Positions 35,440 to 44,990 of a DNA stretch of 64,000 bases are shown piece after piece. Positions within the stretch are counted from its first letter, which is position 1. Each line of letters starts with the position of its first letter. Origin of the DNA: Marivirga aurantiaca (lineage in GTDB: Bacteria; Bacteroidota; Bacteroidia; Cytophagales; Cyclobacteriaceae); assembly GCF_016679925.1 (NCBI RefSeq), contig NZ_JAEQBW010000002.1, positions 248,001-312,000 on the forward strand, read 5' to 3'. The notes beneath the pieces are model-generated. The model was given only the letters and a program-made list of their open reading frames with translations, made no database searches and was not told the origin of the DNA. The position numbers and the translations under genes are program-made.

Positions 35440-38136
35440 TTGAGGCGGTATATATTAATTTTATTCATCTTTTTCATTCCTTTTTTATCTGTTTCACAGG
35501 AAGTGGATACTGTATCCCAAAAGAATGACAATGCTTCTCCTGTCACTACTAACGATACTATACGCACAGAGGTTGATTCAGTACAACTTTTATCGGACTC
35601 TGCCCAAGCTAATGTTGTTGACACAACTAAAACTACCCGAAAGGGAGATATACAAACTACTGTCAATTATAAGGCCAAAGATTCTGTAAACTTCAACTTA
35701 AAAACACAGGATATTATTATGTACAATACTGCCCATGTGGATTATGGTGACATTGAACTTGATGCGGATAAGATTAAAGTAAATTACGAGTCAAAAATAT
35801 TGGATGCCCAGGGTTTGGCCGATACATTGGGTACAGTAAGAGGGAAACCTATTTTTACAGATAAGGGGCAAGTTTATCAAACAGAAGAAATCACCTATAA
35901 TTTCGATACAAAGAAAGCGATTATAAAAGGAGTGATTACCCAACAAGGTGAGGCTTTTATGCATTCCGAGTGGATCAAGAAAAATGAAAAAGATGAATTA
36001 TTTGGTGAACATGCGTTATATACCACATGTAATTTAGAACATCCTCATTTTGGTATTTCAGCCAACAAAATCAAAATGATCCCCAATGACAAGATTTTAA
36101 TAGGTCCTTTCAATCTGGAAATTAGTGAAATACCAACTCCCCTTTTATTGCCTTTTGGTTTGTTTCCTATGCCTAATACCAAAACTTCAGGCATACTTTT
36201 CCCCACCTATGGCGAGGAAAACAGGCGAGGGTTTTTCCTGAGGGACGGAGGTTATTATTGGGCAATGAGTGAATATGTTGATATGGCTTTGAGAGGTGAG
36301 ATTTACTCGAAGGGAAGCTATGGTTTGTCATTGGCATCCAATTATAAAAAGAGATATTCCTACAATGGGAATTTAAATATACGTTTTAACCAACAAAGAA
36401 TAGGAGAGACCGAGGCCGATTCAGCTATAGCAAGGGATTTCTGGGTACAATGGTCTCACCGACCGGAATCAAAAGGAACTGGTAGGTTTTCCGCTTCTGT
36501 TAATGGTGGTACTTCATCCTTTAATTCAAATAATCCAACTGCGGATTACCAACAACAAGTTAATGCCAACTTTACCTCTAATATATCCTATTCCAATGTA
36601 ATTCAGGGGACGCCATTCAACTATGCAGTTAGTGCCAGGCATAATCAAAATGTTATCACCAATGAAATAGATATTTTACTACCTGAAGTCGCATTGAACA
36701 TGAACCGGCAATACCCTTTTAAGCAACTTAATGTAAAAGGGCTAAACTGGGTTCAGAAATTAAATTATTCTTACAACTTTACCTCTACCAATCGTATTAC
36801 CAATAATATTGGTAGAGTAGGACCCGAGGCCACTGAAGATAGTATTGCACCCTTTAATATGGAAACTTTACCATATCTATTGGAAAGAGCCAATAATGGT
36901 GGTAGACACAAAATTCCTGTTTCTACTTCTTTTAACTTACTTAAATTTATTACAGCCAGTCCTAATTTTAGCTATGAAGACATTTGGTATTTAAAGGAAT
37001 TGAATCACAGATACAGTGACTCTTTAAAAACAGTTGTAATTGATACAATAAACCAATTTTCAAGAGCTGGTTCTTATAGTGCCGGTATAGGTTTTACCAC
37101 CAGGTTATATGGAACAATTTATCCCTCTAAAGGAGCAGTGAAAGCTGTAAGGCATATCATGACACCATCAGTAAATCTGTCCTGGCGCCCGGATTTTGGT
37201 GAGGAACAATATGGTATATACAAAGAGGTACAAACAGATTCTTTGGGCAATACAAGGATTTTTTCTAAGTATGAAGGTTTTGTCTACGGAAGCCCAGGAA
37301 GAGGTAAATCAGGAACTATTAGTCTTTCATTGGCAAATACTATAGAAATGAAAGTAAAGAAGAAAAATGATACTTCTGACACTCCTCAAAAGGTGAAGAT
37401 ATTTGATAACCTTTCTTTTAGCACCAGTTATAATGTTATTGCAGATTCTTTTAGGTTGGCACCCATTAATATTAATGCCAGGACAAATTTATTTAATGGA
37501 AAGCTGGATGTAAACCTGCAAACAACTATCAATCCCTATCTGGTTATTTTGGATAGTGTAACTACAGAAGCAAAAGGGGCAATGGAGTATCATCAAAGAA
37601 GAGTAGATACATATGCGTGGGAAGCAGGGCAAGGGATAGGCAAGCTCACCAATGCTGTACTTTCATTATCTACCAACTTAAATCCCAAAGGGAAGAAAAG
37701 TGATGATGCAAATAGAAACAGTTTAGAAGGCAGAGCAAGAGAGGCAGGAGCTACTGAAGACCAGGTGCAGGCTATAGCAAACAATCCGGATATGTATGTT
37801 GATTTTAGTGTGCCATGGAATTTACGGGTACGTTACAACATTCGATGGAGTAGAATAGGATTTGAAGAACCTACCATCACCCAAACAGCAAATTTTAGCG
37901 GAGATGTCAATTTCACTGAAAAATGGAAAGTAGGATTTACCTCAGGGTATGATTTTGAGAAAAACGATTTTACCCAGACCTCATTTAATATTTTCAGGGA
38001 TTTACATTGCTGGCAGATTAACGCCAACTGGACACCTTTTGGAAGGTTTCAATCATTTAGTGTGGATATTGGTGTGAAAGCTTCCATACTGCAGGATTTA
38101 AAATTGAACAGGCGCAGAAGCTGGTTCGATAATTAA
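35440..38136 (+). CDS. lptD: LPS assembly outer-membrane protein LptD
   Basis: Inserts lipopolysaccharide in the outer membrane. I choose the TTG at 35440, giving MRRYILILFIFFIPFLSVSQ, a good signal peptide, and 898 residues; the frame is open upstream to 35125, across the amidase gene. An OstA/LptA-like periplasmic domain (about 80-230; YNTAHVDYGDIELDADKIKVNY, ITYNFDTKKAIIKGV) precedes a long barrel with many aromatic beta-strands. Divergent from the amidase gene with 85 bp between starts. It fits with the kds genes: this cell makes and exports LPS. Confidence 0.88.
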   Translation: MRRYILILFIFFIPFLSVSQEVDTVSQKNDNASPVTTNDTIRTEVDSVQLLSDSAQANVVDTTKTTRKGDIQTTVNYKAKDSVNFNLKTQDIIMYNTAHVDYGDIELDADKIKVNYESKILDAQGLADTLGTVRGKPIFTDKGQVYQTEEITYNFDTKKAIIKGVITQQGEAFMHSEWIKKNEKDELFGEHALYTTCNLEHPHFGISANKIKMIPNDKILIGPFNLEISEIPTPLLLPFGLFPMPNTKTSGILFPTYGEENRRGFFLRDGGYYWAMSEYVDMALRGEIYSKGSYGLSLASNYKKRYSYNGNLNIRFNQQRIGETEADSAIARDFWVQWSHRPESKGTGRFSASVNGGTSSFNSNNPTADYQQQVNANFTSNISYSNVIQGTPFNYAVSARHNQNVITNEIDILLPEVALNMNRQYPFKQLNVKGLNWVQKLNYSYNFTSTNRITNNIGRVGPEATEDSIAPFNMETLPYLLERANNGGRHKIPVSTSFNLLKFITASPNFSYEDIWYLKELNHRYSDSLKTVVIDTINQFSRAGSYSAGIGFTTRLYGTIYPSKGAVKAVRHIMTPSVNLSWRPDFGEEQYGIYKEVQTDSLGNTRIFSKYEGFVYGSPGRGKSGTISLSLANTIEMKVKKKNDTSDTPQKVKIFDNLSFSTSYNVIADSFRLAPININARTNLFNGKLDVNLQTTINPYLVILDSVTTEAKGAMEYHQRRVDTYAWEAGQGIGKLTNAVLSLSTNLNPKGKKSDDANRNSLEGRAREAGATEDQVQAIANNPDMYVDFSVPWNLRVRYNIRWSRIGFEEPTITQTANFSGDVNFTEKWKVGFTSGYDFEKNDFTQTSFNIFRDLHCWQINANWTPFGRFQSFSVDIGVKASILQDLKLNRRRSWFDN

Positions 38137-38560
38137 AAACTGGATTGTGTGCTGGTTTTTATGAGAGGAATATTCTTGCAAGAGGCTACTCTCGATAAAT
38201 ACCTGAAAGTTTCCCAACCAAATAAAATCCCGACTTACCGGGACAAGTTTTGCTCGGAGAGAGCGGGAGGGAGGACAAAACAGCGGGCCAGCGTTGGGAC
38301 AAGCGTAGAAGCATTGTTTTGTTCCCGAGTATCGGGACAAATAGAAAATAAAATTTGGAAATGAAATGTTAGAAACTCAATATAACACCTCGCTTTTTGA
38401 TGAAAACCCTAATTTTTGAGATTTTTCATTATTAAAATGCTTTCGGAAAGCGCTTTATAAAATCCACAGAGATGAATTTTATTTCAAAATCATTTTCATG
38501 AGGACCCGCAAGAAACGCCATTTGAAGTTCTGAATCGTGGATACAATCTTTTCAACTGTG
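38137..38560. other. Intergenic stretch with REP-like CCCGA hairpins
   Basis: 424 bp with no supported gene. It holds two small perfect hairpins, TCCCG/CGGGA (38228-38243) and TCCCGA/TCGGGA (38323-38337), and a repeated GGGACAAG (38240s and 38297s). They look like the short REP-type palindromes of Bacteroidota. The rest is AT-rich and unremarkable. Confidence 0.6.
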
Positions 38561-39493
38561 TTAATATTCCCTTAATTTATTCACAAATTGAGAACCAACT
38601 CTACCGCGCTTCATATCATTATAAGCAATGGTAAAACTTTCGGTTACATCTTCTATGCTGGTGGGACCTGCCAAATGAGGAGTGACAATGCATCCCGAAT
38701 GATGCCATAAGGGTGAGTTGTGAGAGAGCGGTTCTTCATTGAATACGTCTAAAATAGCTTTTCGGATATTGTGATTTGATAAGGCAGTGATCAAATCGGT
38801 TTCTTTGATTGTGCCGGCTCGTCCAATGTTCACCAACATACAGTTTCTGAGATTCTCAAAAAAATCTTTATCCAATAGATTAATAGTTTTTGCTGTAAGG
38901 GGAAGGGTATTGATAATAATGGAATTATCTGGAATGCCTACCTTTTTCAAATCGTCCCACTTATAACATTGATCAAATACTGAAGCATGGCTACTACCGG
39001 AATTAACTCCTGTTACATTAGTGGTCAAAGGATTAAATAGCTTAGCTATTTCTGTTCCCACATAGCCCGTACCTAATATATATACATTTTGTTGAAAGAG
39101 ATACCTTTGCTTTGGTGTGCTCCATTTTTTATTCTGCTGGTTTTCATGGATTGTTAACAATTGCTTTAAATCTTCCAACACAAAGGCCAAGCAATATTCA
39201 GCCATTCTTTTGCCCATTTTGCCAGTTGTTTTGGAAAGGTGACAATTTTCCTTGATGGGTAACTTTAGAAATGAATCTACACCAGCGCCAAAGGAGTGAA
39301 TCCATTTTAAATGAGAAATATTATGACCTTCTAAAAAATTAAAACCTGCTACAAAATCAGCTTCAGGCAATATTTCCGCAATTTCATCAGGATTATTGGT
39401 TTGCAGGCATTTGATTTCCTTATAATTCTTGTCTATAAAACCCTTGAATTCCTTTGATAATTTCCCGCTTGTTAAAAGTGTTTTCTTATTCAA
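38561..39493 (-). CDS. D-2-hydroxyacid dehydrogenase (NAD(P)-dependent)
   Basis: A 310-residue enzyme of the D-isomer-specific 2-hydroxyacid dehydrogenase family. The Rossmann motif is YILGTGYVGTEIAKLF. The catalytic triad is the Arg in VNIGRAG, the Glu in DVFNEEPL, and the His in VTPHLAGP. It oxidises or reduces a 2-oxo/2-hydroxy acid; glyoxylate/hydroxypyruvate and phosphoglycerate relatives share the fold, so the substrate is open. It stands alone, with a long repeat-bearing gap downstream. Confidence 0.85.
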   Translation of the reverse strand: MNKKTLLTSGKLSKEFKGFIDKNYKEIKCLQTNNPDEIAEILPEADFVAGFNFLEGHNISHLKWIHSFGAGVDSFLKLPIKENCHLSKTTGKMGKRMAEYCLAFVLEDLKQLLTIHENQQNKKWSTPKQRYLFQQNVYILGTGYVGTEIAKLFNPLTTNVTGVNSGSSHASVFDQCYKWDDLKKVGIPDNSIIINTLPLTAKTINLLDKDFFENLRNCMLVNIGRAGTIKETDLITALSNHNIRKAILDVFNEEPLSHNSPLWHHSGCIVTPHLAGPTSIEDVTESFTIAYNDMKRGRVGSQFVNKLREY

Positions 39494-39561
39494 GATTGAA
39501 ATCGTATTTGTTAACTATTGATCTTACTAGTTAATACCTAGCTTGTAGAGTCTAATCTTTA

Positions 39562-40464
39562 TTATCCTTTCGCAACCAAATTCCTGAAATTTGCTGGAGC
39601 TACTAATTCAAATTTCAGTTTCTTACCGGTAACAGGATGGATCATCTCTATCATGCTGGCATGTAAAGCCACTCTACCTAATGGGTTTTTTCTGGCTTTG
39701 TATTTCTTGTCGCCTGTTATTGGATGTCCGTAATGCTGCATCTGTACCCGGATTTGGTTTTTGAAACCTGATTCCAGGGTGAATTCCAACATGGAGAAGG
39801 CATTGCTTTGTTTCACTACTTTAAAATGTGTAATGGTTTCAGTTGCGCCTTCAGGACTGTCAACTACAAATACCTGATTGTTTTTATTGGACATCAGATA
39901 GTTTTTTAAAGTATCTTCTTCTTTCTTTACTTTTCCTTCCACTACGCCCATGTATTTTCTATCAGTGATATAAGTTTCCCACGATTCCTGTAGTTTTTGT
40001 TGTACTTCAGATGTTTTGGCAAAAATTAGAATCCCTGAAACTTCCCTTTCCAAACGGTGTACGACATGCACTTTTACCTTAGAATCCACTTTTTCCATAT
40101 GATCTTTCAAGATCTGAATGGCAGTTTTTTTCTTCTCTTTTAAGGAAGCTACTGATAATAATCCCTCGGCTTTTTCTATCACGATGAGATACTCATCTTC
40201 AAAAATAATATTGAGGTGACTTAACTTCACTTTTTTTGCAGGCTTGTTCCAATTTACAGTAACTTCATCCCCCTTCTTTAGCGGATGGTTGAACTGGGTG
40301 GTAGGCTGGTTGTTTACTTTTATTTGCCCCCCACTTAAAATGGATTTTAGAATAGGTCTTTTTTTATGAGGGAAATGTGTAATGATAAATTTCAATAATT
40401 CATTTTCTTCCGTAATGGTGATTGTTTCATTTAGTTGATTGGAGGGACTATTCTGCTTTTCCAT
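39562..40464 (-). CDS. RluA-family pseudouridine synthase with altered catalytic motif
   Basis: A 300-residue protein. The N-terminal S4-like RNA-binding region (about 30-75; ILKSILSGGQIKVNN) precedes an RluA domain (about 90-280). The family makes pseudouridine in rRNA or tRNA with an invariant Asp in HRLD. Here the motif reads HRLEREVSG, so the nucleophile position is Glu (E139, codon 40048-40050). The rest of the fold, including LESGFKNQIRVQMQHYGHPITGD, is intact. It may be weak, inactive or an RNA-binding relic. Upstream neighbour lepB is separated by a hairpin. Confidence 0.85.
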   Translation of the reverse strand: MEKQNSPSNQLNETITITEENELLKFIITHFPHKKRPILKSILSGGQIKVNNQPTTQFNHPLKKGDEVTVNWNKPAKKVKLSHLNIIFEDEYLIVIEKAEGLLSVASLKEKKKTAIQILKDHMEKVDSKVKVHVVHRLEREVSGILIFAKTSEVQQKLQESWETYITDRKYMGVVEGKVKKEEDTLKNYLMSNKNNQVFVVDSPEGATETITHFKVVKQSNAFSMLEFTLESGFKNQIRVQMQHYGHPITGDKKYKARKNPLGRVALHASMIEMIHPVTGKKLKFELVAPANFRNLVAKG

Positions 40465-40510
40465 GGAGGCATTTTGATTATAAAGATAATGTGAATAAGT
40501 ACGGAAACAA

Positions 40511-40541
40511 ACAAAGGTGGTTCAACGGGAACCACCTTTGT
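40511..40541 (-). terminator. Hairpin after lepB
   Basis: Perfect 12-bp arms ACAAAGGTGGTT (40511-40522) and its complement (40530-40541), 60 bp after the lepB stop and before the RluA gene. It probably ends the par-dap-lep operon. Confidence 0.7.
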
Positions 40542-40603
40542 AAAAATATAGAATGATTAGATAGCTTTGCTCACTTTGAAGAGCGGACTATCAGTTGTTT
40601 ATT

Positions 40604-41734
40604 TTAGTCAATCCCATTGAACAATCTATTCCAACGGATTTTATCCAAACTAAATAATGGTTTGGCAGGATCCATGCTCATCCAAATGAACATAGCTTTT
40701 CCAACCACATGATCATGAGGAACGAAACCCCAGTACCTGCTATCCCATGAATTGTGCCGATTGTCACCCATCATAAAAAAGTAGTCCTGGCTGAAAGTGT
40801 ATTCATTCACTTGTTTTCCATCAATGAATAATTGATCATCTTTGATTTTCACATCTTTCAGGTGTTCATAATAGCGTAGAACATCTCCGTATAATATTAA
40901 ATTATCGTGGTTGATGGGTATAGTTTGTCCTTCAGAAGGAACGTATATAGGTCCGTAGAAATCCTTGTTCCACTGTGTTTCCGGAGTTTTGGGGAAAGTT
41001 GATGATTCTACAACCGCACTGTCAGTAGTGATAATCTCCCCATCTCTAACCGTGGGAGAGAAGATTATTTCATCTATAAAAGGCAAGGCTTTCATTTTTT
41101 CAATTTCCCTTGGATGGGCGTGAACGCTATAGCCACCATATCCAGGTTGATAATTCTTGTCCCATATTTTATATTCTTCAAATACCCTGTCCCTGATGGT
41201 TTGATCAGTTTTAATAAAATAGCTAAATTCCACATCTTCCGGAACGAAAGCTTCTTCACCATTTACATAAAGCACAGCCGATTCAATGTTCAATGTGTCT
41301 CCTGGTATACCTACACATCTTTTGATATAATATTCTCTCAAATCGAGCGGGTATTGTAGTTCTTCCGGGTAGTTGAATACCACTGCATCATTTCTTTTTA
41401 CTTCACTAAACCCCGGGAATCTGAATTGGGGTAGTTGGATCCAATCCAAATAAGAAGGTACATTTTCAGTTCCGTAAAACCTGCGATGTGTTAAAGGTAA
41501 CTGAAGTGGAGTGATAGGGGTTCGGGATCCATAATGAAGCTTGCTTACAAATAGATAATCCCCCACTAGCAAAGTACCTTCCATAGAAGGTGTAGGAATT
41601 ACAAATGCTTCCAAGGTAGCCCAGCGAATAAGTGTAGCAGCTATTACTGCAAATACTATGGCATCTATCCATTCCCGTGCTTTGGATTTGGGCTTGGCAG
41701 GTTTTTTCTTTTTATTGAAAAACGGTATTTTCAT
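40604..41734 (-). CDS. lepB: Signal peptidase I
   Basis: Removes Sec signal peptides at the periplasmic face. A basic cytoplasmic N-terminus (KKKKPAKPKSKAREW) leads to one membrane span. The catalytic Ser is S50 in PTPSMEGT and the Lys is K138 in YYIKRCVGIPGD. The box MMGDNRHNSWDSRYWGFVPHDHVVGKA is near the end. 376 residues with the large insertion usual in Bacteroidota. Last of the run parA-parB-DUF5683-dapB-lepB. Confidence 0.95.
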   Translation of the reverse strand: MKIPFFNKKKKPAKPKSKAREWIDAIVFAVIAATLIRWATLEAFVIPTPSMEGTLLVGDYLFVSKLHYGSRTPITPLQLPLTHRRFYGTENVPSYLDWIQLPQFRFPGFSEVKRNDAVVFNYPEELQYPLDLREYYIKRCVGIPGDTLNIESAVLYVNGEEAFVPEDVEFSYFIKTDQTIRDRVFEEYKIWDKNYQPGYGGYSVHAHPREIEKMKALPFIDEIIFSPTVRDGEIITTDSAVVESSTFPKTPETQWNKDFYGPIYVPSEGQTIPINHDNLILYGDVLRYYEHLKDVKIKDDQLFIDGKQVNEYTFSQDYFFMMGDNRHNSWDSRYWGFVPHDHVVGKAMFIWMSMDPAKPLFSLDKIRWNRLFNGID

Positions 41735-41771
41735 GTTGTTATATTTAATTATGTATGACGGTTTTCTATTC

Positions 41772-42482
41772 TTATAACTTTAGAAAATCATCAATTTTAA
41801 CCACTCCTTTTTGAGCAGGCAACCATTCCGCCACCAGCACAGCACCTTGTACAAAGCCGTCTCTACTATAAGCTTCATGTTCTATACTTATCTGGTCTAC
41901 TTCCGATTGATAAGTAACCTTGTGTGTACCAGGGATTTCTCCAATTCTTTCAGAAACAATGGGCAATTCACCGGAATTTTCTGTTTTTTGGTTTGTCCAG
42001 CTTTTGATGTTCTTGTTTTCTGCAATAATACCCTCGGCCAAAGTAATAGCTGTTCCGCTTGGAGCATCTTTTTTATGAGTATGATGCACTTCCACCATTG
42101 AAGGAGAGTATTGATCATGCTGTTGCATTATTTTAGCCAGGAACCTATTTACTTTAAAAAATAAATTCACGCCAATACTGAAATTGGATGCGTATAAAAA
42201 GGTACCATTGTTTTTCTTGCAAATTTGTTCAATTTCAGGCTTTCTGTCCAACCATCCGGTTGTGCCTGAAAGTATGGGTAAATTGTTTTCCAGACAACAT
42301 TTAATATTTTCAAAAGCTGAATCAGGATGAGTAAATTCAATGGCCACATCGGCTTGTTGCGTAAGAATGGGAGTAATGGAATCCTGTACATCCACAATGG
42401 CTACAATGCTATGACCACGTTGGATTGCATAAGCTTCTATGGCTTGTCCCATTTTTCCATGACCTATCAATAATATTTTCAT
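41772..42482 (-). CDS. dapB: 4-hydroxy-tetrahydrodipicolinate reductase
   Basis: Reduces the dihydrodipicolinate precursor with NAD(P)H in lysine and diaminopimelate synthesis. 236 residues. The nucleotide-binding motif is LLIGHGKMGQAIEAYA, the catalytic block VEVHHTHKKDAPSGTA carries the His and Lys, and FTHPDSAFEN and SGTTGW are also typical. It lies between DUF5683 (19 bp) and lepB (37 bp), a common Bacteroidota order. Confidence 0.95.
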   Translation of the reverse strand: MKILLIGHGKMGQAIEAYAIQRGHSIVAIVDVQDSITPILTQQADVAIEFTHPDSAFENIKCCLENNLPILSGTTGWLDRKPEIEQICKKNNGTFLYASNFSIGVNLFFKVNRFLAKIMQQHDQYSPSMVEVHHTHKKDAPSGTAITLAEGIIAENKNIKSWTNQKTENSGELPIVSERIGEIPGTHKVTYQSEVDQISIEHEAYSRDGFVQGAVLVAEWLPAQKGVVKIDDFLKL

Positions 42483-42501
42483 ATTTACCAGATGATTTTT
42501 A

Positions 42502-43116
42502 TTATTTAAATCTCAGACTAAAGGTTAATCCGGCTTGCATGTTGTTATAAGGAGATCTGTGAAGAGTGGGTTCCACTTTAATACTTAAATCCGGGTTGAT
42601 ATTAAATTCTCTTAAATGGGCATCTACAGTGGCATCCACTATATTGAGCACATAAAACAGACCGGCCAAAATAATCCAATAATCCCTGTCTCGTTTAAAT
42701 CGTTCCACTCTTCTTTCAATAGATTCTGTAGTCAAACCTCTATCGTAAAATCTTTGTAACTCTATATCATTAGTTGGATTTCCGTCCACAATATTGATAT
42801 ATGCATTTCTAAAAAGCATGAAATTTTGATGATTGGATTTTATTTGAAAAGCTGCAAACACTCCCAATGAATAAACGATAGGGATTTTCCAATATTTTTC
42901 ATTATAAAACTGACCTAGTCCCGGGATGGCAGCTGAATACATCGCTGCCAATCTGGGGGAATGTTCAGGTTCCAACTCTCTAAAAGTTTCAATGTCTTCT
43001 TCGGAGGTAACTACTGTTTCAGAATTGTCCAATATCATAACAGAGTCTTCTTCCTGGCCGAATAGGGGCAAGGTATAGCAACTAGAAAAGAGAATTAAAA
43101 GAAAAATACAACGCAT
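42502..43116 (-). CDS. DUF5683 membrane protein
   Basis: A 204-residue protein with a signal peptide (MRCIFLLILFSSCYTLPLFGQ) and the DUF5683 core (AAMYSAAIPGLGQFYNEKYWKIPIVYSLGVFAAFQI as the family pattern), then a second hydrophobic stretch (YWIILAGLFYVLNIVDATVDAHLREF). It lies 2 bp after parB, so translation is probably coupled. The role is unknown; the constant pairing with parAB suggests a chromosome or envelope function, as inference. Confidence 0.9.
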   Translation of the reverse strand: MRCIFLLILFSSCYTLPLFGQEEDSVMILDNSETVVTSEEDIETFRELEPEHSPRLAAMYSAAIPGLGQFYNEKYWKIPIVYSLGVFAAFQIKSNHQNFMLFRNAYINIVDGNPTNDIELQRFYDRGLTTESIERRVERFKRDRDYWIILAGLFYVLNIVDATVDAHLREFNINPDLSIKVEPTLHRSPYNNMQAGLTFSLRFK

Positions 43117-43118
43117 AT

Positions 43119-44033
43119 TTAGAGATCAACTTCTAACAAATCCAAAATACGATTGAGGTCGTCTTTTGATAAAAAAGGAATCTTAATTTCACCTTTATTT
43201 TGTCCGTCAATTTTCAATCCAACTTTAGTGCCAAAATGTGAGGATAATTTATTCTGTACATTTTTAGCTTCATATGGCATCTCTTTTTTAGCCGGACTTT
43301 CTTTTTCAGTAGTTTTACCAGTTACTATATCGCGTACTAAGGCTTCTACTTTGCGCACAGATAGGTCTTCATTGATTGTTTTTTTGAAAACATCCAATTG
43401 CTTATCTACATCCTCAATATTGATGATGGCACGGGCATGGCCCATACTTATTTTTTTCTCTTTTAGTGCTAACTGAATATCAGGTGGTAACTTCAATAAA
43501 CGGAGATAATTATTTACCGTGGTCCTGTTTTTACCAACTCTATCTCCTAACTGTTCCTGTTTTAAATTACATTCCGTTAATAGCCTTTGATAACTGATTG
43601 CAATTTCCATAGCATTCAGGTTTTCCCGCTGAATGTTTTCTATTAAGGCCATTTCCAGCATCTGCTGGTCATTGGCTAGTCTTACATAGGCTGGAATTTT
43701 TTTAAGGCCAGCCAACTTGGAAGCCTGGGTTCTTCTTTCCCCGGAAATTAACTGATAACTGTCATCACTTAGCTTCCTTACTGTTATAGGCTGAATGATA
43801 CCCTGAACTTTAATGGATTCTGCCAATTCTTCCAGCGCTTCTTTGTCAAAATGACTTCTGGGCTGAAAAGGATTGACTTCAATTTGACTGATGAGAATTT
43901 CATTAATACCTGCTGCACTTTCTACATCAGATATATTTCTCTCAAGATCAGAAGATTTATTTGATGTTTCTGAGTCTTGTAAAAGAGCGCTTAAGCCTCT
44001 TCCTAATGCTTTTCTGGGTTTCTTTGCCGCCAT
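43119..44033 (-). CDS. parB: ParB chromosome-partition protein
   Basis: Binds parS sites and spreads along DNA to guide chromosome segregation. 304 residues. The start (MAAKKPRKALGRGLSALLQD) holds the ParA-interacting region. The CTPase/ParB core is at about 45-150, with ISQIEVNPFQPRSHF, VQGIIQPITVR and ISGERRTQASKLAGL. An HTH region follows (LGDRVGKNRTTVNNYLRLL), then a C-terminal dimer domain. parA precedes by 3 bp. I saw no parS-like palindrome in this window, but did not search exhaustively. Confidence 0.95.
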   Translation of the reverse strand: MAAKKPRKALGRGLSALLQDSETSNKSSDLERNISDVESAAGINEILISQIEVNPFQPRSHFDKEALEELAESIKVQGIIQPITVRKLSDDSYQLISGERRTQASKLAGLKKIPAYVRLANDQQMLEMALIENIQRENLNAMEIAISYQRLLTECNLKQEQLGDRVGKNRTTVNNYLRLLKLPPDIQLALKEKKISMGHARAIINIEDVDKQLDVFKKTINEDLSVRKVEALVRDIVTGKTTEKESPAKKEMPYEAKNVQNKLSSHFGTKVGLKIDGQNKGEIKIPFLSKDDLNRILDLLEVDL

Positions 44034-44036
44034 CCG

Positions 44037-44810
44037 CTATTTTCCTAATCCGTTTTTGTTAATAATTTCCTTTGCCAGGTTCAGATAACTGATTGCTCCT
44101 TTGCTTTCTGCATCATGCACAATGGCAGGAAGTCCGAAACTTGGCGATTCACTTAACTTGATATTCCTTGGTATCAATGTATTAAATACCATTTTACTAA
44201 AATGCTGCTTAACTTCATCCACTACCTGATTGGAAAGATTCAACCTCACATCGTACATAGTCAGTAAAATACCCTCTATTTCCAAATTGGTATTGAGCCG
44301 TGTTTGAATAATTTTTATGGTATTAAGCAATTTGCCTAATCCTTCCAAAGCAAAGTATTCGCACTGTACAGGTATTATGACTGAATCGGCTGCTGTTAAG
44401 GCATTGATCGTAATAAGACCTAACGAAGGAGAACAATCAATTATGATAAAATCGTATTTTTTTCGCACTTTTTTTAATGCTTCCCTCATACGGTTTTCCC
44501 TGTCTTTAATGCTCACCATTTCAACCTCGGCACCCACTAAATTAATGTGGGAGGGTAGGATATGCAGATAATCCAGATCTGTTTCAATAATGATATCTTG
44601 TGCATCTACTTCATCTACCATGCATTCATAGATGCTACTTTCAATTTCTTTTGGGTTAAAACCGATACCGGAAGTTGAATTGGCTTGAGGATCGGCATCC
44701 ACAATTAATGTTTTGTACTCTAATGCAGCTAAACTGGCAGCCAAATTAATGGCGGAAGTAGTTTTACCCACTCCTCCTTTTTGATTAGCAATTGCTATAA
44801 CTTTGCCCAT
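44037..44810 (-). CDS. parA: ParA/Soj partition ATPase
   Basis: A deviant Walker-type ATPase that moves ParB-DNA complexes. 257 residues. The Walker A motif is [14 protein letters not shown], the A-prime region is [15 protein letters not shown], and the Walker B region is [19 protein letters not shown]. Short form, without the HTH of plasmid ParA. First gene of the operon that runs to lepB; promoter in the 180-bp gap before gpsA. Confidence 0.95.
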   Translation of the reverse strand: MGKVIAIANQKGGVGKTTSAINLAASLAALEYKTLIVDADPQANSTSGIGFNPKEIESSIYECMVDEVDAQDIIIETDLDYLHILPSHINLVGAEVEMVSIKDRENRMREALKKVRKKYDFIIIDCSPSLGLITINALTAADSVIIPVQCEYFALEGLGKLLNTIKIIQTRLNTNLEIEGILLTMYDVRLNLSNQVVDEVKQHFSKMVFNTLIPRNIKLSESPSFGLPAIVHDAESKGAISYLNLAKEIINKNGLGK

Positions 44811-44901
44811 GCTATATATATGTTTGTTTTAACCCTAAATATGAATTATACACATCGTTTTTGAGATTTAATGCACTATGCAGATGTTTCTCAAAAACCA
44901 A

Positions 44902-44920
44902 AACCCCGGAGTGCCGGGAT
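44902..44920 (-). terminator. Terminator after gpsA
   Basis: On the minus strand, ATCCCGGCACTCCGGGG followed by TTTTGGTTTTT: a short G/C stem with a 4-base loop, 70 bp after the gpsA stop and before the parA promoter. Confidence 0.75.
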
Positions 44921-44990
44921 TTTTAGCGAACCACAAAGATAAAATTTTTAATGAGAAATTGAATGGAATTTTAGAATGCTTTTGGGATGG

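Noticed and set aside
38098-38340. 80-codon minus-strand frame after lptD
   Set aside because: It overlaps the end of lptD and the CCCGA hairpins; composition is unlike neighbouring proteins.
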